This document shows, in pieces, positions 6,791 to 13,900 of a stretch of 31,242 nucleotides of DNA. Source of the DNA: CAZNGF01 sp964572855 (GTDB lineage: Bacteria; Bipolaricaulota; Bipolaricaulia; RBG-16-55-9; JAJCYT01); assembly GCA_964572855.1 (NCBI GenBank), contig CAZNGF010000033.1:1-31242 (forward strand). Direction: 5' to 3'. Each line of letters begins with the position of its first letter. Positions within the stretch are counted from its first letter, which is position 1. The notes under the pieces are model-generated. The model was not told where the DNA came from and did no database searches. It was given only the letters and a program-made list of their open reading frames with translations. Position numbers and translations under genes: made by a program.

Positions 6791-7533
6791 CCCGCCGCCG
6801 CCTCCAGCACCTCGTCGGGCACCTCGAAGTTGGCATAGACGTTCTGGACGTCGTCGTGCTCGTCCAGGTTCTGCATGAAGCGGATGATCTTCTCGGCCGC
6901 GCCGCCCTCGAGCTTGACCGTGTTGTTGGGGACCATGGTCACCTCGGCCTGGTCGGGCTCAACCCCCGCGGCCTTGACCTTGTCCCGCAGCGCCTGCAGT
7001 TGGGAGGGGTCACAGTAGAGCTCGATGGAATCGTCCATGTCCTCCAGGTCTTCGGCGCCCCAATCGAGCGCCTGCAACGTGAAATCGTCGGGGTCGTCGA
7101 GCTTGGACTTGGACACGCTCACCAAGCCGCGGCGCTCGAACATCCAGGCCACCGAGCCGCCCAGCGCGCCGCCCGCCTTCGAGAACAGGTTGCGCAGGTC
7201 CGTGGCGGTGCGGTTGCGGTTGTCCGTGATGGCGTGAATCATGACGGCCACGCCGTCGGGGCCGAAGCCCTCGTAGGTGATCTCCTCCAGCTCGTAGCCC
7301 GCCAGCTCGCCGGTGGCGCGCTTGATGGCGCGCTCGATGTTGTCCTTGGGCATGTTGCAGTCCTTGGCCCGTTCGAGTGCCGACGCCAGCGTGTAGTTCA
7401 TCTCGGGGTCGGCGCCGCCCTGGCGCACGGCCACGGTGATCTCCTTGGAAAGCTTGGCGAACAGCTTGCCGCGCACGGCGTCCTGCCGCTCCTTCTTGTA
7501 CTTGATGTTGGCAAAGTGCGAGTGTCCGGCCAT
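6787..7533 (-). CDS. yebC: YebC/PmpR family protein (TACO1-like)
   Basis: The 248-aa product begins with the family hallmark MAGHSHFANIKYKKERQDAV and continues with GKLFAKLSKEITVAVRQGG, LERAKDCNMPKDNIERAIKR, YEGFGPDGVAVMIHAITDNR and NRTATDLRNLFSKAGGALG. The three domains have full family length. Members act as DNA-binding regulators or as translation factors that ease ribosome stalling on proline runs. ATG 7533 is chosen by the conserved start, with an AAGGGG-type site 8 to 9 bases upstream; in-frame starts at 7539 and 7542 are possible. The downstream exported protein gene overlaps its stop. Confidence 0.97.
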   Translation of the reverse strand: MAGHSHFANIKYKKERQDAVRGKLFAKLSKEITVAVRQGGADPEMNYTLASALERAKDCNMPKDNIERAIKRATGELAGYELEEITYEGFGPDGVAVMIHAITDNRNRTATDLRNLFSKAGGALGGSVAWMFERRGLVSVSKSKLDDPDDFTLQALDWGAEDLEDMDDSIELYCDPSQLQALRDKVKAAGVEPDQAEVTMVPNNTVKLEGGAAEKIIRFMQNLDEHDDVQNVYANFEVPDEVLEAAAG

Positions 7534-7566
7534 CGGCATCACCCCTTCTTAAGCGAACACCCACTC

Positions 7567-7595
7567 AATGTAACGCAATCGCGCAAGGAGAGCAA
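7567..7595 (-). promoter_or_regulatory. Promoter of yebC
   Basis: On the minus strand TTGCTC (7595-7590), 17 bases, TACATT (7572-7567). The start would lie about 25 bases before the yebC ATG, leaving room for the AAGGGG ribosome-binding site. Confidence 0.6.
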
Positions 7596-7645
7596 GCCGA
7601 CTCACTCCCGCCCGCCCCGGAGACCGGCGCGCATGATCCACGGCA

Positions 7646-7674
7646 TTGAAGCGCTCGCAGGCACTGCATAGACT
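7646..7674 (+). promoter_or_regulatory. Promoter of the OsmC-thiolase operon
   Basis: TTGAAG (7646-7651), 17 bases, TAGACT (7669-7674). It faces away from the yebC promoter, with 50 bases between the two -35 boxes, and leaves a leader of about 54 bases before the TTG start at 7735. Confidence 0.5.
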
Positions 7675-7734
7675 GAGCAAACGGCTACCCATAAGGCGTT
7701 TGAGCAAGGCGACCCTGGATTTGAAGGAGGACGA

Positions 7735-8172
7735 TTGGACGCAAAAGTCAGATGGGCCGGCGGCTTACAGTTCGTCGGCGACAGCGACAGCGGTCATGGC
7801 GTGTTGGTGGATTCGACGCCGGACGTCGGCGGCTTCGACCAGGCGGCCCGGCCCGTGGAGCTGCTGCTCGTGGCGCTTTGCAGTTGCACGGGCATGGACG
7901 TGGTCTCGATCCTGCACAAGATGCGGCTGTCCTTCGAGCGCTTCGAGGTGGGCGCGCACGGAACGCGCCGCGAGGAGCATCCCAAGACGTTCGAGCGGAT
8001 CGAACTGGTGTACCGCCTCTGGGGCGAGAAGATCGACACGGACAAGCTGACCAAGGCCATCGACCTCTCGCTGGAGCGCTACTGCCCCGTGGCCAACACG
8101 CTCAAGGGCGTGGCCGAGATCGCGTATCGGTACGAACTGAACCCGGAAGACGGGAACGGAGGGAACGCATGA
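7735..8172 (+). CDS. OsmC/Ohr family protein
   Basis: The 145-aa protein is an OsmC-fold member. The two conserved cysteines are Cys51 in LCSCTGMDVVSIL and Cys117 in LERYCPVANTLKG, the pair that reduces organic hydroperoxides in Ohr/OsmC enzymes. It belongs to the YhfA-like general OsmC subgroup rather than clearly to Ohr. The start is TTG 7735, chosen because GGAGG lies 4 bases upstream and the reading begins at the usual DAKVRWAGGLQFVG. Its stop overlaps the thiolase ATG (ATGA), so the two genes are co-translated; why a peroxide-type protein is paired with a thiolase is not clear, though both use reactive cysteines. Confidence 0.9.
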   Translation: MDAKVRWAGGLQFVGDSDSGHGVLVDSTPDVGGFDQAARPVELLLVALCSCTGMDVVSILHKMRLSFERFEVGAHGTRREEHPKTFERIELVYRLWGEKIDTDKLTKAIDLSLERYCPVANTLKGVAEIAYRYELNPEDGNGGNA

Positions 8173-9335
8173 AAGACGTCGTCATCGTGGACGCGGCGCG
8201 CACCCCCATCGGACGCTTCCTCGGCCGCGTGTCGCAGTTCTCGGCGCCGCAGCTCGGCGCGGAGATCATCAAGGCGCTCTTGCAGCGCACGGGCCTCAAG
8301 GGGGACGAAATCGACGAGGTGATCCTGGGCAACGTGGTGGGGGCCGGCGTGGGACAGGCCCCCGCGCGCCAAGCTTCCATCGGCGGCGGGGTGGCCTCGA
8401 GCGTGCCGGCCGTCACCTTGAACAAGGTGTGCGGTTCGGGCATGAAAGCCGTCATCGGCGGCGTGCAGGCGATTCGCTGCGGGGACGCCTCGATCGTGAT
8501 CGCCGGCGGCATGGAGTCGATGAGCAACGTCCCGTACCTGCTCTACGGCGCCCGCAAGGGCGTCAAGGCCGGCGACCAGACGCTGGTGGACGGCATGATC
8601 CACGACGGCCTCTGGTGCGCCTTCGAGGACCACCACATGGGCAACTCGGCCGAGTACACCGCCGAGAAATCGGGCATCACGCGCGCGATGCAGGACGAAT
8701 TCGCGTTCCAGAGCCACCGGAAGGCGATCCAAGCCGCCGAAGCCGGCGCGTTCGAGGCCGAACTGGTCAAGCTCGCAGCGAAAGACGGCCCCATCGACCG
8801 CGACGAGACCCCGCGCGCCGACACGACGGTCGAGCAGCTGGCCCAGCTCAAGCCCGCCTTCCGCAAAAACGGGACCGTGACCGCCGGCAACGCGCCCGGC
8901 CTCAACGACGGGGCCTCGGCGCTCGTGCTCATGAGCGCCGACGAGGCGGACAAACGCGGCCTCAAGCCGCTGGCCCGTATCACAGCCTACGCCGCGGCGG
9001 GCACCGAGCCGCTCGATCTGTTCTACGCGCCCGTGTTCTCGACGCGCAAGCTGTTGGAAAAGACGGGCATGGGCGTCTCGGACTTCGACCTCATCGAGGT
9101 CAACGAGGCGTTCGCGGCCCAGACGCTGGCCGACGGCAAGGAGTTGGACTGGGACTGGGACCGCGTCAACGTCCACGGCGGCGCGGTGGCGCTGGGCCAT
9201 CCCATCGGCGCCAGCGGCGCGCGCATCCTAACCACGCTCGTCTGGGCGCTGCGGAAGCGCGAGGTGGAGTGGGGTCTGGCCACCATCTGCATGGGCGGCG
9301 GCAACGGCCTCTCGCTGGCGGTGCAACGGATGTAG
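8169..9335 (+). CDS. Thiolase (acetyl-CoA C-acetyltransferase)
   Basis: The 388-aa enzyme belongs to the thiolase family, condensing or cleaving acyl-CoA esters. The acylated nucleophile is Cys88 in TLNKVCGSGMKA, with His344 in GGAVALGHPIGASGAR and Cys374 in TICMGGGNGLS completing the active site. The N-terminus VVIVDAARTPIGRFLG and the VIAGGMESMSNVPYLL and VNEAFAAQTL blocks are typical of biosynthetic acetoacetyl-CoA thiolases (AtoB/PhaA type). Length is normal. It follows the OsmC gene with a 4-base overlap and no other beta-oxidation or polyhydroxyalkanoate gene is nearby, so degradative and biosynthetic roles cannot be separated from context. Confidence 0.95.
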   Translation: MKDVVIVDAARTPIGRFLGRVSQFSAPQLGAEIIKALLQRTGLKGDEIDEVILGNVVGAGVGQAPARQASIGGGVASSVPAVTLNKVCGSGMKAVIGGVQAIRCGDASIVIAGGMESMSNVPYLLYGARKGVKAGDQTLVDGMIHDGLWCAFEDHHMGNSAEYTAEKSGITRAMQDEFAFQSHRKAIQAAEAGAFEAELVKLAAKDGPIDRDETPRADTTVEQLAQLKPAFRKNGTVTAGNAPGLNDGASALVLMSADEADKRGLKPLARITAYAAAGTEPLDLFYAPVFSTRKLLEKTGMGVSDFDLIEVNEAFAAQTLADGKELDWDWDRVNVHGGAVALGHPIGASGARILTTLVWALRKREVEWGLATICMGGGNGLSLAVQRM

Positions 9336-9378
9336 CGGAGCTTTCAGACCGCGCACGCATGCCAAGGAGGCGGCGGGC

Positions 9379-9789
9379 TCAGAACATCACGTTAAGACCG
9401 ACGTAGGGCACGACGTAGACCACGCCCACGTCCACGTTGACGGTCTGCGTGCCCGCTTCGTTCAGCGCGAACGGGAACGTGCCGCCCGCCTCGATGTAGG
9501 GCAGCACCACCGCCAGCGTCCCGTAGCCCCAGAAAAAGTTGAACCGGCCCGGCGTCAGGCCCCGTGGGTACTTGCGGTAGCTCAGACCCAGGGCCACGTT
9601 GAAGCCCGAAACCCGGTCCACCCGTCCGTCGTCGCGCAGCGTCACCCAGCCGAAGGCGGGAAAGCTGAACCCCACCTGGTACTGCGGGCCCGTCATGACC
9701 TCGAACGACAAGCCCTCTTGCGCTTCCGCCCGGATGCCGCCCAGCAAAACAAGTCCCGCCGCCAAAAGCACCGCTGCCGTTCTCGCCAT
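9379..9789 (-). CDS. Small exported outer-membrane-like protein
   Basis: The 136-aa protein has a clear signal peptide (RTAAVLLAAGLVLLGGIRAEA, cleavage near AEA-Q) followed by beta-strand-like, aromatic-rich segments: GPQYQVGFSFPAFGWVTLRD, FNVALGLSYRKYP, FNFFWGYGTLAVVLPYIEAG, VGVVYVVPYVGLNVMF. It ends in Phe, as barrels inserted by the BAM machinery usually do. Function is unknown. GAGGGGGG lies 5 bases before ATG 9789 and partly overlaps one arm of the perfect palindrome at 9797-9832, so expression is probably tightly controlled. The promoter reaches into the stop codon of the upstream methyltransferase gene. Confidence 0.65.
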   Translation of the reverse strand: MARTAAVLLAAGLVLLGGIRAEAQEGLSFEVMTGPQYQVGFSFPAFGWVTLRDDGRVDRVSGFNVALGLSYRKYPRGLTPGRFNFFWGYGTLAVVLPYIEAGGTFPFALNEAGTQTVNVDVGVVYVVPYVGLNVMF

Positions 9790-9796
9790 ACGATCC

Positions 9797-9842
9797 CCCC
9801 TCGCTATGCTAAAATTTTAGCATAGCGAGGGGCCAGCGTCAA
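9797..9842 (-). promoter_or_regulatory. Promoter embedded in a perfect 36-bp palindrome
   Basis: Positions 9797-9832 are a perfect inverted repeat, 18 bp per arm with no spacer; each arm runs from CCCC at the edge through TCGCTATGCT to AAAA at the centre. On the minus strand TTGACG (9842-9837), exactly 17 bases, then TAAAAT (9819-9814) form a near-consensus promoter whose -10 box is the palindrome centre. Transcription would start near 9807, inside the second arm. The outer edge of that arm is also part of the GAGGGGGG ribosome-binding site of the exported protein. The TGA stop of the methyltransferase lies within the -35 box. Confidence 0.85.
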
Positions 9843-10621
9843 GCGCCTTCCGGTTTAAATCCGGCCAGGAGGTCGACGGACAGGTCGGTCTCGAACGTGG
9901 CCCGCTCTTCGGCTTCGTTCAAAGCGGCGCGGATGTGTGCCAGCCCGGCCTCGTAGGCGGACTGGCTCAGCAGGGCAAGCTGGGAGCAGGATTCCTTTTG
10001 GAGAAAGTAGTCGTCGAACACCGCCCGGCCGCGCTTCAGCTCGCGCAGCCGCTCCACCTCCTTGAGCGCGACGCGCTCGAAGCCCGCCCACGCCAGCCAG
10101 CCCCGGAGCGCGTCCCAGGCGGGGAAGCGCCTCAGGTCGGTGTCGTACACGCCGTCGAAGTAGTCGTAGACGAACCACCGGACGGTCGTGCGCGGGTTCG
10201 TGTTGATCACGGCCAGCACGCCGCCCGGCCGCAGCCAGCGGAAGGCGCGCTCGATGAACCCTGGCGGGTCGTCGAAGTGGTGCAGGGAAAACGCCGAGTA
10301 GACGAGGTCGAACGACGCCTCGTCGAAGGCTAAGTCCCGGTCGCGCCCCTGGACCAGCTCGAATGCGCCCTTCTCACGCGCTCGGGCCAGCATCTCGGCC
10401 GACGGGTCGGCCCCGACCAGATCCCGCACGGTCGGCTGCAACGCCGCGAGCCAGCGCCCGGTGCCGCACCCCACCTCCAGCGCGCGCCCGGCGCACCCCG
10501 ACTCGGCCAGCCCGACCAGGGCGTCGGCCACGCCCCGCAGCGACTCGGTCGCGTAGCGGTCGTCGTACCCGGCCGCGATCTCGTCGTAATTGACACGCGC
10601 TCGGTGCATATCGCCTCCCAT
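9839..10621 (-). CDS. Class I SAM-dependent methyltransferase
   Basis: The protein (260 aa from ATG 10621, 256 aa from ATG 10609) has the SAM-binding Rossmann motifs ALEVGCGTGRWLAAL (motif I), LVGADPSAEMLARAREKG (motif II), FDEASFDLVYSAFSLHHFDD (motif III/IV) and WLRPGGVLAVINTN. It is a Methyltransf_11-type enzyme acting on a small molecule; the substrate cannot be read from the sequence. Two starts compete: ATG 10621 lies exactly 6 bases after a TACAAT box, the leaderless pattern of this genome, whereas ATG 10609 has GGGAGG 4 bases upstream. The first is preferred; the products differ by only four residues (MGGD). Its stop lies inside the -35 box of the next gene's promoter. Confidence 0.88.
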   Translation of the reverse strand: MGGDMHRARVNYDEIAAGYDDRYATESLRGVADALVGLAESGCAGRALEVGCGTGRWLAALQPTVRDLVGADPSAEMLARAREKGAFELVQGRDRDLAFDEASFDLVYSAFSLHHFDDPPGFIERAFRWLRPGGVLAVINTNPRTTVRWFVYDYFDGVYDTDLRRFPAWDALRGWLAWAGFERVALKEVERLRELKRGRAVFDDYFLQKESCSQLALLSQSAYEAGLAHIRAALNEAEERATFETDLSVDLLAGFKPEGA

Positions 10622-10627
10622 GTCCCG

Positions 10628-10633
10628 ATTGTA
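10628..10633 (-). promoter_or_regulatory. -10 box of the methyltransferase gene
   Basis: TACAAT on the minus strand (10633-10628), 6 bases before ATG 10621. No good -35 hexamer is seen 16 to 18 bases upstream. The spacing matches the leaderless promoters at 1808, 22637 and 27173. Confidence 0.5.
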
Positions 10634-10720
10634 GTCATCGGCCGGGCGCGCGCACGCCACCCGCGTGCAATCCGGGCCCCGTCTGCGTACGCTATGGGCC
10701 GCACGAGGGGGACGAGGTCA

Positions 10721-11098
10721 TTGTTCAAGCTGCTCATGATCGGACTCGGGGGCTTCGTGGGCGCGCTGGCGCGCTACGGGCTGAGCGACTTGGTGCATCG
10801 CGCGGCCGGCAGCGGCTTTCCCTACGGCACGCTGGCCGTCAACGTGCTGGGCTGCGCGCTGCTGGGTTTCGGCGCCACGTGGGCCGAGGAGCGGATCACG
10901 CTCAGCCCCGAGGTGCGTTCGCTCTGGTTCGTCGGGGTCTTCGGCGCGTTCACCACCTTTTCGACCTTCGGCTACGAGACGCTGCAGCTCGCGCGCGAGG
11001 GGAGCTTTTCGGCGGCCGGCGGCAACGTCCTGGCCAGCGTGCTTCTGGGGTTGGGCGCGGTCTGGGCGGGCAGCGCGCTGGCGCGGGGGCTGCCGTGA
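10721..11098 (+). CDS. crcB: Fluoride channel CrcB (Fluc)
   Basis: The 125-aa membrane protein is a Fluc channel, which lets fluoride leak out of the cell as a dual-topology dimer. Four membrane segments are evident; diagnostic motifs are GLGGFVGALARYGLS, GTLAVNVLGCALLGF (with the pore Asn) and GVFGAFTTFSTFGYET (the TTFSTF sodium-site/Phe-track motif). Start choice is uncertain: TTG 10721 gives the normal N-terminus FKLLMIGLGG with a purine-rich GAGGGGG about 11 bases upstream, whereas ATG 10694 and ATG 10736 are alternatives. Its stop overlaps the GTG of the DUF190 gene (GTGA). No fluoride riboswitch was recognised upstream. Confidence 0.93.
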   Translation: MFKLLMIGLGGFVGALARYGLSDLVHRAAGSGFPYGTLAVNVLGCALLGFGATWAEERITLSPEVRSLWFVGVFGAFTTFSTFGYETLQLAREGSFSAAGGNVLASVLLGLGAVWAGSALARGLP

Positions 11099-11439
11099 AG
11101 CTGCCGCGCGAGGGGCAATTGCTCAGAGTCTTCATCGGCGAGAGCGACCGCTGGGAAGGCAAGCCGCTCTACGAGGCCGTGGTCGAGTTGGCCCGCCGGC
11201 GCGGGCTGGCCGGGGCCACGGCGCTGCGCGGCTTCACGGGGTACGGCGCGCACAGCCGGGTCCACACGGCGAAGATCCTGCGCTTGAGCGAGGACCTGCC
11301 CGTCGTGATCGAGATCGTGGACGAGCGCGCGCGCATCGAGGCGATCCTGCCCGAGCTGGAGGCCATGGTTCCCGAGGGCCTGATCACGCTCGAAAACGTC
11401 CAGGTGCTGCAGTACCGCCACCGGGACGGGGAACCGTAG
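11095..11439 (+). CDS. DUF190 protein (CrcB partner)
   Basis: The 114-aa cytoplasmic protein matches DUF190: LLRVFIGESDRWEGKPLYEA, VVELARRRGLAGATALRG, GFTGYGAHSRVHTAKILRLS, DLPVVIEIVDERARIEAILP. The fold is GlnB-like, and genes of this family often sit beside crcB in fluoride-resistance units, though their biochemical role is unsettled. The GTG start overlaps the crcB stop, so the pair is translationally coupled. The TAG stop (11437-11439) lies in GTAGGGCAGGC, the start of a small hairpin repeat, so the original C-terminus may have been a little longer. Confidence 0.92.
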   Translation: MKLPREGQLLRVFIGESDRWEGKPLYEAVVELARRRGLAGATALRGFTGYGAHSRVHTAKILRLSEDLPVVIEIVDERARIEAILPELEAMVPEGLITLENVQVLQYRHRDGEP

Positions 11440-11456
11440 GGCAGGCTGTGCCTGTC
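11437..11456 (+). repeat. Small hairpin repeat after DUF190
   Basis: GGCAGGC and GCCTGTC (11440-11456) pair around TGT with one G-U pair. The sequence resembles the GGCAGG/CCTGCC hairpin inside repeat copy A. It lies between converging genes but lacks a T-run, so it is a weak terminator candidate at best. It contributes the TAG stop of the DUF190 gene. Confidence 0.4.
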
Positions 11457-11465
11457 ATCAGTCTC

Positions 11466-12497
11466 TTACGGCACCATCACCAGCTTGCCGGCCACCTGTC
11501 GGCTCTCGATCAGCTCGTGCGCCCGCTTGAGCTCGGACAGGGGCAACGTCTGATCCACCACGGGCTTGAGCTTGCCGGCCCACACCAGGTCTAGCACCTC
11601 GACCAGCTCCCGGCGCGAGCCCATGGTGGATCCATAGAGCTGGACCTGCTTCCAGAACACGAGCGCGGCGTTGAGCGCGACCTTGGGGCCCGTGGTGGCG
11701 CCGCAGGTCACGTAGCGTCCGTCCTTGCGCAGGGCCTTGACGCCCTGGGGGAACGTATCGCTCCCGCCCACGGGGTCAATGACCGCGTCCACGCCCCGCT
11801 CCTCCGTCAGGTTCCAGACCGCCTTGGAAAAGTCCCCGTCGCGGTGGTTGACCAGTTCGTCCGCGCCCAGCTCGCCGGCGCGCGCCAGCTTCTCCGCGCT
11901 GCCCGCCGTCGCAATGGCACGCGCCCCCGCCAGCTTGGCGATCTGGAGCGCCGCGCTGCCCACGCCGCTGGCCGCGCCCACGATCAAAACCGTTTCGCCG
12001 GGGCGCACCCGCGCCCGGCCGGTCACCATGCGCCACGCGGTCAGAAAGACGAGCGGGACGGCCGCCGCTTGCTCGAACGGGACGTGCGCCGGCAGCGGCA
12101 GCAGGTTGCGCGCCGGCACGACGGCGTACTCGGCAAACCCCCCGCGCCTGTGCTCGCCCAGGATGCCGAACGAGTCGCACAGGCTGTCCTCGCCCGCGCG
12201 GCACCAGGCGCACGACCCGCAGCTCAGGTTGGGGTCGATCACGACCCGATCTCCCTCTAAAATCCCCTCGACGCCCGAACCGACCCCGGCCACCGTGCCG
12301 ACGATGTCGCTCCCGCCGATGTGGGGCATGGGCAACTCCAGCCCCGGCAATCCCTTGCGGACCCAGATATCAAGGTGGTTAACCGAACAAGCCTTGACCT
12401 CGACTAACACCTCGCCCGCGCCGGGCTTGGGCGTGTCCAGCTCCTCGTACTTCAGCACGTCGCTTGAGCCGTGTTCGTGAAACAGCGCCGCTTTCAT
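11466..12497 (-). CDS. Zinc-binding alcohol dehydrogenase/quinone reductase family (MDR) enzyme
   Basis: The 343-aa enzyme is a medium-chain dehydrogenase/reductase. The catalytic-zinc candidates are Cys37 (VKACSVNHLDIW) and His59 (MPHIGGSD); the structural-zinc lobe is Cys93, Cys96, Cys99 and Cys107 in CGSCAWCRAGEDSLC. The NAD(P)-binding site is VLIVGAASGVGSAALQIAKL. Subfamily features such as VNHLDIWVRKG and LYGSTMGSRRELVEVLDL place it with quinone-oxidoreductase-like alcohol dehydrogenases of unknown substrate. ATG 12497 is chosen by GGAGGG 5 bases upstream and the conserved MKAALFHEHG start. A decayed relative of the same family lies at 25755-26257. Confidence 0.93.
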   Translation of the reverse strand: MKAALFHEHGSSDVLKYEELDTPKPGAGEVLVEVKACSVNHLDIWVRKGLPGLELPMPHIGGSDIVGTVAGVGSGVEGILEGDRVVIDPNLSCGSCAWCRAGEDSLCDSFGILGEHRRGGFAEYAVVPARNLLPLPAHVPFEQAAAVPLVFLTAWRMVTGRARVRPGETVLIVGAASGVGSAALQIAKLAGARAIATAGSAEKLARAGELGADELVNHRDGDFSKAVWNLTEERGVDAVIDPVGGSDTFPQGVKALRKDGRYVTCGATTGPKVALNAALVFWKQVQLYGSTMGSRRELVEVLDLVWAGKLKPVVDQTLPLSELKRAHELIESRQVAGKLVMVP

Positions 12498-12528
12498 AAC
12501 TTCCCTCCGTCTTTTGCTGGATCGTTTC

Positions 12529-12557
12529 ACGATAAGCAAACGCACCGCGGGCTTCAA
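12529..12557 (-). promoter_or_regulatory. Promoter of the dehydrogenase gene
   Basis: On the minus strand TTGAAG (12557-12552), 17 bases, TATCGT (12534-12529), about 31 bases before the ATG. A dispersed inverted repeat ends 14 bases upstream of the -35 box. Confidence 0.5.
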
Positions 12558-12570
12558 AACCCTCTGGACC

Positions 12571-12643
12571 TGTCATCCTGAGGCCGGCAGGCCGAAGGAT
12601 CTCCTGACTCTGTGGGGGATCCTTCGCTTCGCTCAGGATGACA
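12571..12643. repeat. Dispersed inverted repeat with TGTCATCCTGAG ends
   Basis: TGTCATCCTGAG (12571-12582) and CTCAGGATGACA (12632-12643) are perfect 12-bp inverted ends; inside, GAAGGATC (12594-12601) and GATCCTTC (12618-12625) also pair. This arrangement (GTCATCCTGAG...GAAGGATCT) is a repeat type seen in genomes of many phyla. It sits between dprA and the dehydrogenase gene, both minus-strand. The rest of the 222-base gap holds only the promoter above. Confidence 0.7.
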
Positions 12644-12719
12644 TCCGGAAGGACATTGAGGTGTTGTGAGCCGGTTCGCGTGACAAGCCATGTTTGCATC
12701 CTCGCTGCAAAGGACGCGC

Positions 12720-13820
12720 TCACGGCCGCTTGAGGTAGTGCTTGGGCTCGGCCTCGCTGACCAGTCCCTGCATTTCGAGTTGGATCAGGATCGCGGAGGC
12801 CTGTTCAATCGGGATTTCAGCCTTGGCACAGAGGTCGTTGAGGTGAACGGGTTCGAAGCCCAGACACTCGTAGACGCGCCGTTCGGGCCCAGTGAGCCGA
12901 ATCTGCGGTCGCGCGGGTTGCGACGCGTTCGGACCCCGCAACGCGGTCTTGAGCTCGGGGAATTCCTCCAGCACGTCCTGGGCGCGCTCAACCAGCTTGG
13001 CGCCGTCCTTGATGAGCGCGTGGCAGCCCCGCGCGTTGGGGCTGTGGATCGGCCCCGGCACCGCGAACACCTCGCGGCCCTGCTCGAGCGCGTGCTTGGC
13101 CGTGATGAGCGCCCCGCTCTTGAGCGGCGCCTCGACCACCAGCGTCCCCAGGCTCAGGCCGCTGATCACGCGGTTGCGCCGCGGAAAGGTCCAGCGCGCG
13201 GGCTGGGTGTGGATCGGGAACTCGCTCAGCAACGCCCCTTGAGCGGCGATCTGTTCCGCGAGCTCGGCGTTCTCGGGCGGGTACAGGTGCCCGAAGCCCG
13301 CGCCCAGCACGGCCAGCGTGCGCCCGCCGGCGGCGAGCGCGGCGCGGTGGGCCTCCGTGTCCACGCCCAGCGCCAGGCCGCTCACGATGCAAAGCCCCGC
13401 GCGCGCCAGCTCGCGCACCAAGTCTTGTGTGGCGCGCCGCCCCCCGGCGCTCATGCGCCGCGTCCCGACCACGGCCAGCGACAGCGCGTCCGCCTCGGCC
13501 AGCATCCCGCGCGCGTAGAGCACGGGCGGCGGCTGGGCCTGGGCGCGCAGCGCGGCCGGATAATCCGGCGCGTCGAGCGTGAGCACGCGCAAGCCCAGGC
13601 GCTCTACGGCGTGCAGCTCACGGTCGAGCGGCGCGCGCTTGCGCTTGCGGTCGAACGCCTCGGCGGCCCGTTCGAACCCCGCCACGCGCTTCAGGTCGGC
13701 GAGCGGAGCCCGCCAGGCCGCCGCGGCGCTCTCGAAGTGGTCCAGCAAGCTCGCGATGCGCCGCGGCGTGAGCGTTAGGTTCAAACCGATCCAAGCGCGC
13801 CGGTCTCCGTGGCCTTCCAT
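12720..13820 (-). CDS. dprA: DNA-processing protein DprA/Smf
   Basis: The 366-aa protein is DprA, which receives incoming single-stranded DNA during natural transformation and loads RecA. The N-terminal helical region (about 1-75) is followed by the Rossmann-fold core: SLAVVGTRRMSAGGRRATQD, CIVSGLALGVDTEAHRAALA, LGAGFGHLYPPENAELAEQI, SEFPIHTQPARWTFPRRNRV, ISGLSLGTLVVEAPLKSGAL and ITAKHALEQGREVFAVPGPI. A C-terminal winged-helix (about 300-364, VYECLGFEPVHLNDLCAKAE) is present. The start at ATG 13820 lies 8 bases after TATAAC with no ribosome-binding site, i.e. leaderless or nearly so. The gene implies competence for DNA uptake. Confidence 0.96.
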   Translation of the reverse strand: MEGHGDRRAWIGLNLTLTPRRIASLLDHFESAAAAWRAPLADLKRVAGFERAAEAFDRKRKRAPLDRELHAVERLGLRVLTLDAPDYPAALRAQAQPPPVLYARGMLAEADALSLAVVGTRRMSAGGRRATQDLVRELARAGLCIVSGLALGVDTEAHRAALAAGGRTLAVLGAGFGHLYPPENAELAEQIAAQGALLSEFPIHTQPARWTFPRRNRVISGLSLGTLVVEAPLKSGALITAKHALEQGREVFAVPGPIHSPNARGCHALIKDGAKLVERAQDVLEEFPELKTALRGPNASQPARPQIRLTGPERRVYECLGFEPVHLNDLCAKAEIPIEQASAILIQLEMQGLVSEAEPKHYLKRP

Positions 13821-13828
13821 CCTGTCAT

Positions 13829-13856
13829 GTTATACCATACTTTAACTTGCAATCAA
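13829..13856 (-). promoter_or_regulatory. Promoter of dprA
   Basis: On the minus strand TTGATT (13856-13851), 16 bases, TATAAC (13834-13829), 8 bases before the ATG. Its -35 box is only 7 bases from the -35 box of the divergent promoter at 13864. Confidence 0.6.
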
Positions 13857-13863
13857 CCCCGTC

Positions 13864-13892
13864 TTGCAGCCTCTTGCGCGCCCAAATAGAAT
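13864..13892 (+). promoter_or_regulatory. Promoter of the DUF3105 gene
   Basis: TTGCAG (13864-13869), 17 bases, TAGAAT (13887-13892). The predicted start near 13899 places the hairpin at 13901-13930 at the extreme 5' end of the transcript. Confidence 0.65.
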
Positions 13893-13900
13893 CGACCCGT

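Noticed and set aside
8169..9335. Polyhydroxyalkanoate synthesis operon
   Set aside because: The thiolase has no phaB or phaC neighbour; its partner is an OsmC-family gene.
10610..10720. Fluoride riboswitch upstream of crcB
   Set aside because: None of the conserved aptamer blocks could be recognised by eye; the region is accounted for by the methyltransferase -10 box and GC-rich sequence.
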